Of a stretch of 46,818 nt of DNA, positions 21,036 through 29,558 are shown in pieces. Both the position numbers and the translations under genes were made by a program. Under the pieces are notes generated by a model. The model was not told the DNA's origin and made no database searches. It was given only the letters and a program-made list of their open reading frames with translations. Position 1 is the first letter of the stretch. The number at the start of each line of letters is the position of its first letter. Location: assembly GCA_024638265.1 (NCBI GenBank), contig JAHEKQ010000017.1, positions 1 to 46,818 on the forward strand. The letters are read 5' to 3'. This DNA comes from Flammeovirgaceae bacterium. Lineage in GTDB: Bacteria > Bacteroidota > Bacteroidia > Cytophagales > Cyclobacteriaceae.

Positions 21036-21530
21036 TTGCAAGATTACAAATTACCGGATGAAGTACGCATAGGGCATATCCATTTGAAGGTATCTGATAT
21101 CGAACGTTCTCTGGCCTTTTACCAGGGCATCCTTGGCTTTGAGCTTATTGCGAAATATGGTGATAGTGCAGCGTTCATTTCCGCTGGAGGATACCATCAC
21201 CATATTGCCCTTAATACCTGGAATAGTAAAGGGATGCCCAAAGCATCAAAGCGTGGTGTCGGGTTATTTCACACGGCTATCCTATATCCAAACAGGAAGG
21301 AGCTGGCAAGGGCATACAAGAGGCTAATTGAAAATTCATGGCCCCTGACGGGAGTAGCTGATCACGGTGTGTCAGAGGCGTTATATCTTGATGATCCGGA
21401 TGGAAACGGGGTGGAGTTATACTGCGACCGACCCAGGGCTGAATGGCCCAGAAAGGAGGATGGCAGCCCCCAATTATTTATGGCAGAACCCCTGGATATT
21501 GATGATCTGCTGGCCGAACTTGAGCGTTAG
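21036..21530 (+). CDS. VOC family protein (glyoxalase / catechol 2,3-dioxygenase-like)
   Basis: The 164-residue protein has two vicinal-oxygen-chelate modules. GHIHLKVSDIERSLAFYQGI opens module 1 and FHTAILYPNRKELARAYKRL opens module 2. Likely metal ligands are the His in IGHIHLKV (near 14), the His in FHTAILYP (near 80) and the Glu in NGVELYCDRP (near 131), matching the CatE/type I extradiol dioxygenase pattern. Length is about half of CatE from Bacillus, so only the metal-binding half is present. It starts with TTG. Its last 53 nt overlap the tail of the convergent pyruvate-kinase gene. Confidence 0.87.
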   Translation: MQDYKLPDEVRIGHIHLKVSDIERSLAFYQGILGFELIAKYGDSAAFISAGGYHHHIALNTWNSKGMPKASKRGVGLFHTAILYPNRKELARAYKRLIENSWPLTGVADHGVSEALYLDDPDGNGVELYCDRPRAEWPRKEDGSPQLFMAEPLDIDDLLAELER

Positions 21531-23037
21531 CGATAATAGGGGATTTCCAGAATCGTTTGGCAATCTTTAATTTCCTTAAGGTGCCCAATCTCTTATGTTG
21601 ATGTTTGCTCATCCTGTTAAGGATATTCATTAGAGTTTTCAGGGACTTATCAAGGTAGGGGCCCTTATTTAACATCACACATTCAGCCCTGATGGAATGT
21701 GCGGCATCGGTAATCTCGGCACGTGTGGGAATTCCTTTTTTTGTTAAAGATTCAAGCACCTGGGTAGCCCAGATATTGGGAATCAAGGCTGCCTCACAAA
21801 TCCACATAATCTCCTCCTGTACCTCAGAAAGCCTTTCTGCGCCTAACTCAACAGCTAAATCCCCCCTTGCCGTCATAACCCCTATTGACGGACTTTTCAT
21901 GGCTTGTAAAATCAGTCCCGGAAGGTTTTCAAAGGCCTCTTTATTCTCAATTTTTATGATAATTCCCATATCCGGCCTACCGCGTTTTTCAAGCTCTTTC
22001 TGTAGCAATTCGACATCGGAAGTGGTACGTACAAATGAATATCCTACCAGGTCCGCATAAGAGGTAATGAAATCAAGGGATTTCAGATCATTATTGGTTA
22101 AAGAGGGTAACTTGAGGTGGGTGTCTGGCATATTAAGTCCTTTCTCTTTCCTTAATTTACCTCCTTTTGGCGATGTCTTAATGATCCTGCATTTCAGGAA
22201 TTCATCGTGTTTTTCCTCAACAAGACATGAGATTTTACCATCATTAATCAGTATTCTTTCACCCTGTTTAGCGTCACTTATTATGGTAGTAGGGGAGGGT
22301 ATAGCTATAAGATCGTTTTCTTCTTCTAAATTCATCTCATCGGTGCCAAATAATATCTGATCCCCGATATTTACGGATACATTTCCCTTTTTATCCCTTT
22401 TTTCCTTAGTCAGGATGTCTTGAATTCTCAATTTAGGGCCTGATAAATCTGCATAAATGGAACAGGCAATACCCGTATCTTTTTCTTTGTCCCGGATGTT
22501 TTGGACAAATGTGGTCCATGTCGTAAGATCGTCATGTGCACAATTAATGCGGGCGATATTCATACCTGATCGGAGAAGCTTCTCGATATATGCAGGATCA
22601 GTTGCCTCGGGAGACAATGTGACCATAACACCGGTTTTTTTAACATGGTTGCCAAACAGTCTGCGAGTGTTGCGTCTAAGTTTTTTGGCACTCAGGATAA
22701 AATTCACAGGATGTTCACCGAATGGATAGCGCCCTTCAAAGGGGATATCTATAAGTGAGGTAAGCAGGTAAAGAATATTTTCCAGGTTTGCCAGGACATG
22801 CCTTTCAGCGTGACTGAGCGAGCTTATTCCAAGGGCAGTCAATTTACCTTGGATTTTCTTCAGGTTATGGGTTCTTAGTTTGAGGTAACGAAGCAGATTC
22901 AGAGCATTATACTGATAGTTGGGATGTACTCCTTTAATGATTTTAGCATGATCTTCTTCGACAACAAGGACCTCTTCCCTTACTCTGTTGAGTTGATCAA
23001 CGAGTTTGGCAAGGTCGATGGGTCCTTTTGACCTCAT
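21478..23037 (-). CDS. Atypical pyruvate kinase: N-terminal extension, no C-terminal domain
   Basis: The protein is 519 residues. The first ~130 residues are a helical extension (VREEVLVVEEDHAKIIKGVH, HAERHVLANLENILYLL) not found in standard pyruvate kinase. The barrel then shows GMNIARINCAHDD near 165, the SGPKLRI motif, the B-domain sequence LINDGKISCLVEE, EKGLNMPDTHLKLPSL, the catalytic lysine in IIIKIENKEAFENLPG, the metal/phosphate site TARGDLAVELG and PTRAEITDAA. The usual MLS-E-TA segment reads CVMLNKGPYLDKSL, and the C-terminal allosteric domain is absent. It probably makes pyruvate and ATP from phosphoenolpyruvate, but a different carboxylate substrate is possible. Its last ~18 codons are antisense to the VOC gene. 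Confidence 0.8.
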   Translation of the reverse strand: MRSKGPIDLAKLVDQLNRVREEVLVVEEDHAKIIKGVHPNYQYNALNLLRYLKLRTHNLKKIQGKLTALGISSLSHAERHVLANLENILYLLTSLIDIPFEGRYPFGEHPVNFILSAKKLRRNTRRLFGNHVKKTGVMVTLSPEATDPAYIEKLLRSGMNIARINCAHDDLTTWTTFVQNIRDKEKDTGIACSIYADLSGPKLRIQDILTKEKRDKKGNVSVNIGDQILFGTDEMNLEEENDLIAIPSPTTIISDAKQGERILINDGKISCLVEEKHDEFLKCRIIKTSPKGGKLRKEKGLNMPDTHLKLPSLTNNDLKSLDFITSYADLVGYSFVRTTSDVELLQKELEKRGRPDMGIIIKIENKEAFENLPGLILQAMKSPSIGVMTARGDLAVELGAERLSEVQEEIMWICEAALIPNIWATQVLESLTKKGIPTRAEITDAAHSIRAECVMLNKGPYLDKSLKTLMNILNRMSKHQHKRLGTLRKLKIAKRFWKSPIIANAQVRPADHQYPGVLP

Positions 23038-23100
23038 GGCGGGCTGTTTTATATAAATTTACCGCTCAAGAAACTCTCCTTCAAGCTTCTGAAAGTAAAT

Positions 23101-24927
23101 TTATTCGCGTGTCCAGCGGTTATCTCCAGGGGAGATATCGGCCATTCTCCCGGTTGGATCGATGGTGATCGACTTAATCTCTTCCATTGATAAATCTGAA
23201 TACAGGTTGTAGACAGGATTCGTCCAAATCCAATCCTCCTCCACTTGATAGTTAGCTTCGAGGTACTCGTTTTCTTTTTCACCTCTCATGATCCTGAGAG
23301 GAATATAGTGGACATTTGCCGATCCATCCTCCCCTTCAATAAACAAGTCAACGGGCATCATCATCTGTCCATTTTTCCGCAGCGAGATTACAGTTTTACC
23401 TTCACTTTCATAAACGGTATCAATCGCGTAGTCAATGGTATTGGTTGAATTTACAAAGTGTTCGTTGTACCAGTCCAGTTCCATATCAGATACCCTTTCC
23501 ATAATTCTGAGGAAATCCTCGGGTTCGGGATGCTTGAATTTCCACTCATTGAAGTATCGGCGCATTCCGATGAGCAGATTTTGTTGGCCAATCACATAGC
23601 TCAGTTGATGTAGGTAGACACAACCCTTTGAATAAGCATTGCGGCTGTATGCTGTATTATTCTGGTAGTGATCCGCATGGAGTGTCATTGGTTGTTCATT
23701 TTCTGCAAGTACGTTACGGTAATACCCACGGTAATTACCTGAATGAGGATTATTACTCTTACCTCCATTGAAAAGCTGATCAATGATAATGTTTCCGGCA
23801 TATTCTGTAAATCCTTCATCCATCCAGGAATGAAGGCTTTCATTTGTGCCGAGCACTCCCTGGTACCAGGAATGGATAAATTCATGCACCGTAACTCCTA
23901 CGAGGCTCCCCAACCTTCGCTCGCCTGTTATAAGTGTACTCATAGGGTATTCCATTCCACCGTCACCCCCCTGAACAACGGAGAACTGCTCATATGGATA
24001 TTTTCCAAATAACTGATTCATCAGGGCAAAAGCTTTGGCAGTTTGCTCCGGTAAAAGCGCCCAGTCCCTTGTATTATCACCTTCCTGGTAGAAAAAATGT
24101 AGTTCGGGACCATTATCCATCTGGTATCTCACATGCTTGTAATCAGGATCTGCAGCCCACATGAAGTCATGGACTTCCGGAGCTTTGAAATGCCATGTGA
24201 GCTTACCCTTCTTAGCTTTAGGCTTTACATCCTCATTCGTATAACCATGTCCAATTTCCTCCGGGTTTTGCAGGTATCCGGATCCTCCAATGGTATAGTC
24301 TTTATCAATCATTATTTTCACGTCAAAATCACCCCAAACACCATAAAATTCCCTTCCTATGTAAGGGTTGGGATGCCATCCATCTTCGTCATACTCTGCA
24401 AGTTTAGGATACCATTGGGCCATACTATATGCAATACCTTCGGTATTATTGCGACCGGAACGCCTGATTTGAACAGGGACCTGTGCATTCCACTCCATGG
24501 TAAAACGAGTAGAGTTGCCCGGTAAAATGGGCTCTGCCAGTTTGACGATAAGAATTGTTCCCTCCTCTGCATAATTCAGGGGTTTATCGTCCTGGCTCAA
24601 TGAATTTACTTTTATATAACCAATCTCGTCCTCCTGAAGATTGAATATCCTGTCGCGTACACGCCTGTCAGGGTCAGATATATTCCTAGATCTGGAATCC
24701 ATCATAGACCCGGGTTGAAACGCATTGAAATAAAGGTGATAGTATGCCTTTCTAATAGTGTCAGGTGAGTTGTTGGTATAAGTAATCACTTGCTTTCCGT
24801 CGTACTGGTGGGTACTTACATCAAAGTCTATTTCCATTCGGTAGTCTACCCTTTGTTGCCAGTAATCTTGACCGATTGCCAGTGCGGAACTGCAAAGCAG
24901 GAAAATTAGTCCATTTATATACTTCAT
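23101..24927 (-). CDS. M1 family metallopeptidase (aminopeptidase), secreted
   Basis: The 608-residue protein has a signal peptide (MKYINGLIFLLCSSALAIGQ). The gluzincin site is complete: HEFIH at 348-352 with the third zinc ligand E371 18 residues later. The exopeptidase motif GGMEYP is at 323-328, and a downstream Tyr (NTAYSRNAYSKG, near 424) could be catalytic. The N-terminal beta domain (about 25-250) precedes the thermolysin-like catalytic part. These enzymes remove N-terminal residues from peptides, here probably in the periplasm. The gene follows xseB by 18 nt. The C-terminal region after about 500 is short compared with eukaryotic M1 enzymes. Confidence 0.92.
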   Translation of the reverse strand: MKYINGLIFLLCSSALAIGQDYWQQRVDYRMEIDFDVSTHQYDGKQVITYTNNSPDTIRKAYYHLYFNAFQPGSMMDSRSRNISDPDRRVRDRIFNLQEDEIGYIKVNSLSQDDKPLNYAEEGTILIVKLAEPILPGNSTRFTMEWNAQVPVQIRRSGRNNTEGIAYSMAQWYPKLAEYDEDGWHPNPYIGREFYGVWGDFDVKIMIDKDYTIGGSGYLQNPEEIGHGYTNEDVKPKAKKGKLTWHFKAPEVHDFMWAADPDYKHVRYQMDNGPELHFFYQEGDNTRDWALLPEQTAKAFALMNQLFGKYPYEQFSVVQGGDGGMEYPMSTLITGERRLGSLVGVTVHEFIHSWYQGVLGTNESLHSWMDEGFTEYAGNIIIDQLFNGGKSNNPHSGNYRGYYRNVLAENEQPMTLHADHYQNNTAYSRNAYSKGCVYLHQLSYVIGQQNLLIGMRRYFNEWKFKHPEPEDFLRIMERVSDMELDWYNEHFVNSTNTIDYAIDTVYESEGKTVISLRKNGQMMMPVDLFIEGEDGSANVHYIPLRIMRGEKENEYLEANYQVEEDWIWTNPVYNLYSDLSMEEIKSITIDPTGRMADISPGDNRWTRE

Positions 24928-24945
24928 ATCTACTCGCGTGTTATT

Positions 24946-25146
24946 TTAGTCATTGCCCGAATCAAATGTTTCTCCGAGTTCCCCTTCAATATTTCTCAAT
25001 TTCTTTCGACAGGATTCTATCAAAAATGAAGCCCGTTTTACCATAACTGAAATCTGGTCAATCCCGATTTCTCCCGACTCAAGTTGCTGAAGAATATTCT
25101 CCAGCTCTTTCAGCCCTTCTTCATATCCCGGAAATTCATCCTCCAT
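24946..25146 (-). CDS. xseB: Exodeoxyribonuclease VII small subunit
   Basis: The 66-residue acidic protein reads FPGYEEGLKELENILQQLES and SVMVKRASFLIESCRKKLR, the two-helix pattern of XseB. It binds XseA and gives a nuclease that degrades single-stranded DNA from either end. Its ATG lies 11 nt inside the end of xseA, so translation is coupled. Confidence 0.95.
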   Translation of the reverse strand: MEDEFPGYEEGLKELENILQQLESGEIGIDQISVMVKRASFLIESCRKKLRNIEGELGETFDSGND

Positions 25147-26389
25147 TTCTTTTTTGCGTCTTTGAGATTCTACTGTAAATAACCTTTTTCTGACCCAAAG
25201 TAACTAATTCTTTTCCTTCAAGCGGGCCTTCAATTTTATCGACGGGAGAACCATCAACGGTTGAATAGGTATATCCTTTTTTGAAGATCAGTTCGGGATT
25301 GTGTTTGTCAATATTGGATTCGATAAGATTCAGATGGTGAATGGCCTTGTTGAATTGCTCCTTAAATGAGTATTTTAACCTATTCTCTATTTGACCAACG
25401 ATAGATTGCTGCCTTTCCACAATGCGGGTGGAAAGCAACTCAAGCCGGCCAAATAGTTTATCGGTACGAATCTGTGCAATGTTTATGTTACTCCTGGCGA
25501 GGCTTTCAATCCTGTCGTACCCCCTAACTATGTTCTCCTCAAAAGTTAAAATAGTCTTTATGAGGAATTCTGCTGCTGCAGTAGGAGTTTTCATCCTAGT
25601 GTGGGCTACTATATCGGCTATGGTCTCGTCTCTTTGATGACCAATACCTGTAATAACAGGTAGTTCGGACCTGGCGATGATGGATCCCAGTTCATACGAA
25701 TCAAAAGTATCGAGGTCTAACTGGGAACCACCCCCTCGAATCCATACAATGACATCAAAATTTGATGAGAACTGTTGTATCTCCCGCATGGCTTCAGATA
25801 TTGATGATATGGCCCGGTCACCCTGTAATACTGCCTGAAAAAGCTGAACCTGGAAATGATACCCGTAGCGATTGCCATGAAGTTGGTTCATGAAATCCTC
25901 AAAACCGGCAGCTTGAGAACTACTGATAACGGCTACTCTTGAAGGAACTAGCGCTATTTGTAATTCACGATTTCTGTTCAACAAATTTTCTGCAGTGAGT
26001 CGTTCGAGGACTTCCTTTCTCTTCTTTGCCCTTTCTCCCAGGGTAAATGAAGGGTCAATTTTTGTGACATTTAGACTCATGCCATATACCTCATGAAAAT
26101 TCACCCTTACAGCAACCAGGATCTTTAACCCATTCCTGAGCTCTTCCCCGGTTTCATTTTTGAACCAGGGGGCAAGATTCTGATAAGTAGACGACCAGAT
26201 GGTAGCCCTGATCTTGGAAGTTATATGCTGTTCCCTTTTTTCGAGAAGTTCCATGTAGCAGTGACCGCTACCATGCAATTTCAAATCACCGATTTCGGCA
26301 ATTACCCAGTATTCATCACCAATTTCACGATTGAGTACATTTTTGATATGCCTCGTAAATTCAAGCAGTGTATAGGGCCTTTGCTGCAT
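25136..26389 (-). CDS. xseA: Exodeoxyribonuclease VII large subunit
   Basis: The 417-residue subunit has an N-terminal OB fold (YTLLEFTRHIKNVLNREIGD, followed by YWVIAEIGDLKLHGSGHCYM). The catalytic domain shows VAVISSSQAAGFEDFMNQL near 152, VIVWIRGGGSQLDLDTFDS near 212, ARSELPVITGIGHQRDETIA near 240 and AHTRMKTPTAAAEFLI near 262. A coiled-coil C-terminal part follows. Length is near the family average. The upstream DNA carries AAAAGTACTAT at 26395-26405, similar to a sequence before padR, but no clear promoter. The padR-pspC terminator at 26426-26454 isolates this unit from its upstream neighbour. Confidence 0.97.
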   Translation of the reverse strand: MQQRPYTLLEFTRHIKNVLNREIGDEYWVIAEIGDLKLHGSGHCYMELLEKREQHITSKIRATIWSSTYQNLAPWFKNETGEELRNGLKILVAVRVNFHEVYGMSLNVTKIDPSFTLGERAKKRKEVLERLTAENLLNRNRELQIALVPSRVAVISSSQAAGFEDFMNQLHGNRYGYHFQVQLFQAVLQGDRAISSISEAMREIQQFSSNFDVIVWIRGGGSQLDLDTFDSYELGSIIARSELPVITGIGHQRDETIADIVAHTRMKTPTAAAEFLIKTILTFEENIVRGYDRIESLARSNINIAQIRTDKLFGRLELLSTRIVERQQSIVGQIENRLKYSFKEQFNKAIHHLNLIESNIDKHNPELIFKKGYTYSTVDGSPVDKIEGPLEGKELVTLGQKKVIYSRISKTQKRNGG

Positions 26390-26425
26390 TCGGTAAAAGT
26401 ACTATTCCTGATTGAAATGTTCCGC

Positions 26426-26454
26426 AAAAAAAAAGCCGACATTACTGCCGGCTT
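26426..26454 (-). terminator. Intrinsic terminator of the padR-pspC unit
   Basis: On the minus strand the stem pairs bases 26446-26454 with 26433-26441 (9 bp including one G-U) around a 4-nt loop, followed by a run of T down to 26426. It lies 20 nt after the stop of the PspC/GIN gene and before xseA. Confidence 0.88.
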
Positions 26455-26473
26455 CTTATTTCATTGAAATATC

Positions 26474-28891
26474 TTATTGTTCATCATCAATAATAATCTC
26501 CGTGGCAGGCCCCCTGTATCGTATTGAGGAGACAATATCCCTGTCCAGGGTGATCTCATCTCTAACATACAATTCACTTGAGGAAGCTCCTCGCGCAACA
26601 ACTTTAGCCTTGTCTGTGCGCAATCGATACCCTTCGAATTCAGAGCTTCCATTTACTTCGAGGAATAACTGCTCTGCTTCTCCTCGTATTTCAAGCTTGG
26701 AACTACCGTTAAGGATAATATTAAGAATGGAGCTGTTGAGCTCAGCAAAAGCAGAAGACGCTCCGTTCAACCTGATTTCAATGGCTTCTTCACTGAAATC
26801 CCTAATCTCAGCTTTGGATGATTGATTCAATTCAATGACTGAAAGAGAAGGTGTCTGGATAACCACCTTAACTGCATCCCTGCTTCGTGTGAAATTACTT
26901 CGAATATTAGTGTCCCCGAACTCAATATTGAGTTTGTAATCGGTAACATTCGCTTCGATGTCCTCCACGTATTCTTCCTTACCAAGTATCTCTACACGTT
27001 GCTCATCCCCTTTTCTTATTACTATTGACACTGGGCTGTTGATCTCAATTTCTGCAAATTGAGGTACATCTACCAGGCGAGAAAATATGGTGCCACGGTT
27101 TTCACGTTCGAACCCCTCATCATAGCGTTCACAAGAGAGGCATTCCAAACCGCTTTCCGTAAAGAGCCATGTGTTGCTATCCTGGATCTGAGATCGTCGG
27201 TATCCCCATCGTTCGAGGGCACGGTAGCTCAGTATATTCCTCATATTCCTTTCCATAACAAATGGACGATCATAAGGCACATAGAGCGTTATGTCCAATT
27301 CCTGGAATTTAAACTCCGCATCTTCCCTGAACATTATATTTTCATCAAATGTGATAACAGAATCCTCCTGGCTTATTCCGTAGGAAACCATTTTAGCATT
27401 CTCAATGGCATCTGTTCGGGAATATCCCAGTGCACTATACTCAAGTACGGCTTTGTACTCATCGGAATCATGTCCACGGAGGAACAGGGTGGTCACATCG
27501 TAGTCCTCAAGACCTTTCTGGCGGTCCACGTTGAGTACTGCTGTCTTCTCGCCAATATTGAAATTCCTGGTTTCCTCGTAGTGAGCATTCTCGTGATAGC
27601 TGTATGCGATTCCCGGTATATTAACACTCAGGAAAATGATACCGGCAATCAACAACCCGAAAAGCGTCCAACCAACCGTTGCGTTGAATACAATTTTCTT
27701 CGCAATAACGCTGACCCCAAGGAGTATCAAAAAGATCGCCGGTACTATGGAAACAATGATTGCCACCAGTACCGTAAACGTTGGTACGCTATCTAGCAAC
27801 ATCAGGAATGGTTCACCGATTCCGTTAATATTGCCCGAGGAGTATTCATAGAATGCTCCACCTGTGATGATGCCGAATAAAACGCCACCCGTTACCAGTA
27901 GACTGAAAATCAATACAACACCCAGCAAGGTCATAATCACCCCCGTCAGAACCCTGACGAATTCAACGAGGAATAGCAATAGCGGACCCAGCGCTTTGCC
28001 AATTCCAGTAATGATTGCAGCGATCAGCCTGAATGGAAATAGGAGAATCTTAACAAGTGTACTCTCTTTTTCACCCTCTCCAACATTCAGACTTTGCTTT
28101 ACGTTGGACTCTATATTAGAGAGGGTAACGGGCTCCCCCTGCATTTGCACTTTTTCTGTAATCGTATTTGCCTCAGGTAGTATGATCCATAGGATGATAT
28201 AGGCAATAATACCCGGACCAAAGATTCCCAATAGCACGAATAATACCCTGGAGGTCGTAGCATCGATACCGAAATAGGAGGCTACCCCGCTTGCCACACC
28301 ACCGATTACCTTGTCATCCGGGTTCCGAAACATCTTTTTCATGCTTTTCGGCTCCTTAATATCATCGGTAGATGGTATGACGATCCATAGTATGATATAT
28401 ACAATCAACAGTCCACCATAACTGCCGAGGAAGAGGATAAGTGTAAGTAGTCTTATCCAGATTGGATCGATATTGAAGTAATAAGCGATCCCTGCACAAA
28501 CACCACCCAATACCTTTCGCCTATTATCCCTGCGCAATTGCCTTGGTGGCTCGAATTCAGTTTCAGTGTCAGCGCTACTTTTTTGTTCCTCACTCTGTTG
28601 TCCGCTTTGAGCTTCTGTCCCATCTTCGATGGCCTGGAAATCCTCCACACTACCCATGGTAGCAATCAATGATTCCACATCCTCAGCGGTGATGACTTGC
28701 TTATCCTCTGTTAGTTTTGAAAGAAATATTTCTGCAATCCTGCTTTCAATATCAGAGGTGATTTCTGAAGAGTCCTCGAATGAAGCAAAATACCTGGTAA
28801 TGCCGTCGAGGTAATTTTTAAGTTGATCGTATCCATCCTCCTCGATGTGGAAGATGATGCCGCTTATGTTTATACTTATATTCTTTTTCAT
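26474..28891 (-). CDS. PspC-domain membrane protein with C-terminal GIN (DUF2807) domain
   Basis: The 805-residue protein has several parts. The first ~90 residues (KKNISINISGIIFHIEEDGYD) are a cytoplasmic module common before PspC in Bacteroidota. Two PspC domains follow at about 118-172 (DNRRKVLGGVCAGIAYYFNID) and 186-240 (DKVIGGVASGVASYFGID). A group of hydrophobic segments lies at about 280-430. An exported C-terminal half ends in a right-handed beta-helix-like GIN domain from about 640 (VIELNQSSKAEIRDF, LNGASSAFAEL). PspC proteins relate to phage-shock/envelope-stress control. The gene is directly downstream of padR (18 nt). ATG 28891 is chosen over a TTG at 28900. The role of the duplicated PspC is unknown. 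Confidence 0.85.
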   Translation of the reverse strand: MKKNISINISGIIFHIEEDGYDQLKNYLDGITRYFASFEDSSEITSDIESRIAEIFLSKLTEDKQVITAEDVESLIATMGSVEDFQAIEDGTEAQSGQQSEEQKSSADTETEFEPPRQLRRDNRRKVLGGVCAGIAYYFNIDPIWIRLLTLILFLGSYGGLLIVYIILWIVIPSTDDIKEPKSMKKMFRNPDDKVIGGVASGVASYFGIDATTSRVLFVLLGIFGPGIIAYIILWIILPEANTITEKVQMQGEPVTLSNIESNVKQSLNVGEGEKESTLVKILLFPFRLIAAIITGIGKALGPLLLFLVEFVRVLTGVIMTLLGVVLIFSLLVTGGVLFGIITGGAFYEYSSGNINGIGEPFLMLLDSVPTFTVLVAIIVSIVPAIFLILLGVSVIAKKIVFNATVGWTLFGLLIAGIIFLSVNIPGIAYSYHENAHYEETRNFNIGEKTAVLNVDRQKGLEDYDVTTLFLRGHDSDEYKAVLEYSALGYSRTDAIENAKMVSYGISQEDSVITFDENIMFREDAEFKFQELDITLYVPYDRPFVMERNMRNILSYRALERWGYRRSQIQDSNTWLFTESGLECLSCERYDEGFERENRGTIFSRLVDVPQFAEIEINSPVSIVIRKGDEQRVEILGKEEYVEDIEANVTDYKLNIEFGDTNIRSNFTRSRDAVKVVIQTPSLSVIELNQSSKAEIRDFSEEAIEIRLNGASSAFAELNSSILNIILNGSSKLEIRGEAEQLFLEVNGSSEFEGYRLRTDKAKVVARGASSSELYVRDEITLDRDIVSSIRYRGPATEIIIDDEQ

Positions 28892-28909
28892 CGTGTTCAA
28901 TAATTTGGG

Positions 28910-29302
28910 TTATTCAGTCGATGTGGTCTTTGTTGATTTTGAAGACTTACGTTTCCTGGTGGTCTTTTTTGTAGTCCCTTTCGCCGTAATGGCCTTGGTG
29001 GATTCCAGTAACTGGTTCCATGTATTTTCCAGACTTGTCAAAAAAGCAGTTCCCTCACCCGTAAGTGTATAATATTTACGGGGAGGACCCGATTTGGATT
29101 CAACCCATTTGTATTCGACCAATCCTGCATTCTTCAATCGGGTCAGCAGGGGGTAGAGTGTTCCCTCCACGACCATGATCTTTGCAGATGTTAACTCTTC
29201 CAGCATATCAGAGGCGTAAACCTCCCCACGTGATATGATGTGCAGTATGCAGTACTCCAAAATTCCCTTCCGCATCTGCACCTGCGTATTTTCAAGATTC
29301 AT
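28910..29302 (-). CDS. PadR family transcriptional regulator
   Basis: The 130-residue protein carries a PadR winged helix: MRKGILEYCILHIISRGEVY (about 11-30), MLEELTSAKIMVVEGTLYPL (recognition helix) and LTRLKNAGLVEYKWVESKSG (wing). A dimerising helix (GTAFLTSLENTWNQLLESTK) and a Lys/Thr-rich tail (KGTTKKTTRKRKSSKSTKTT) finish the protein. PadR repressors often control the adjacent membrane protein gene and themselves, here the PspC/GIN gene 18 nt downstream. The basic tail is longer than usual and may add DNA contacts (inference). Confidence 0.93.
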   Translation of the reverse strand: MNLENTQVQMRKGILEYCILHIISRGEVYASDMLEELTSAKIMVVEGTLYPLLTRLKNAGLVEYKWVESKSGPPRKYYTLTGEGTAFLTSLENTWNQLLESTKAITAKGTTKKTTRKRKSSKSTKTTSTE

Positions 29303-29344
29303 ATTCCATCCTTATTTATTTAACGTTCACTAAGTTATACGGAA

Positions 29345-29369
29345 AAGTACTATGTATGGCCAAGTACTA
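29345..29369. promoter_or_regulatory. Candidate PadR operator: paired AGTACT repeats
   Basis: AAGTACTA occurs at 29345-29352 and again at 29362-29369, each with the palindromic core AGTACT, spaced 17 bp start to start, 43 nt upstream of padR. A similar element stands before xseA (26395-26405), so the repeat may be a promoter part rather than a specific operator. Confidence 0.3.
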
Positions 29370-29439
29370 AGTAAAAAAAATAACCTTGTATTGTATTTTA
29401 TTGGATAAATTATATGGGAAATTGGTAAAGTTAAATTTT

Positions 29440-29482
29440 GGCAGGAGGCAGGAGGCAGGAGGTGGTAGGTGAATAGGTGGTA
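29440..29482 (+). repeat. G-rich short tandem repeat in the padR-porV2 intergenic region
   Basis: GGCAGGA is repeated three times (29440-29460) with a trailing GG, then GGTGGTA appears at 29461-29467 and 29476-29482. The 256-bp region between divergent padR and porV2 otherwise contains AT-rich DNA, the AGTACT repeats and the porV2 -7 element. Repeated GG runs could form a two-tetrad G-quadruplex, and repeat number could slip in replication. Both are inferences. Confidence 0.7.
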
Positions 29483-29542
29483 AGTCTTCACTCCCCATGT
29501 TACCTTACCGGGATAATTCCTATCAATTAGGTGTTACTTAAT

Positions 29543-29550
29543 TATATTTG
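29543..29550 (+). promoter_or_regulatory. -7 element of the porV2-porU2 unit
   Basis: TATATTTG matches TAnnTTTG and ends 9 nt before the ATG, so the transcript would have an extremely short leader. No TTTG is seen at -33. Confidence 0.4.
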
Positions 29551-29558
29551 ATTTCAAG

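Noticed and set aside
27059-27796. 245-codon plus-strand reading frame inside the PspC/GIN gene
   Set aside because: It is the longest shadow frame, but it lies wholly antisense to a gene with recognised domains, has no domain of its own and no promoter.
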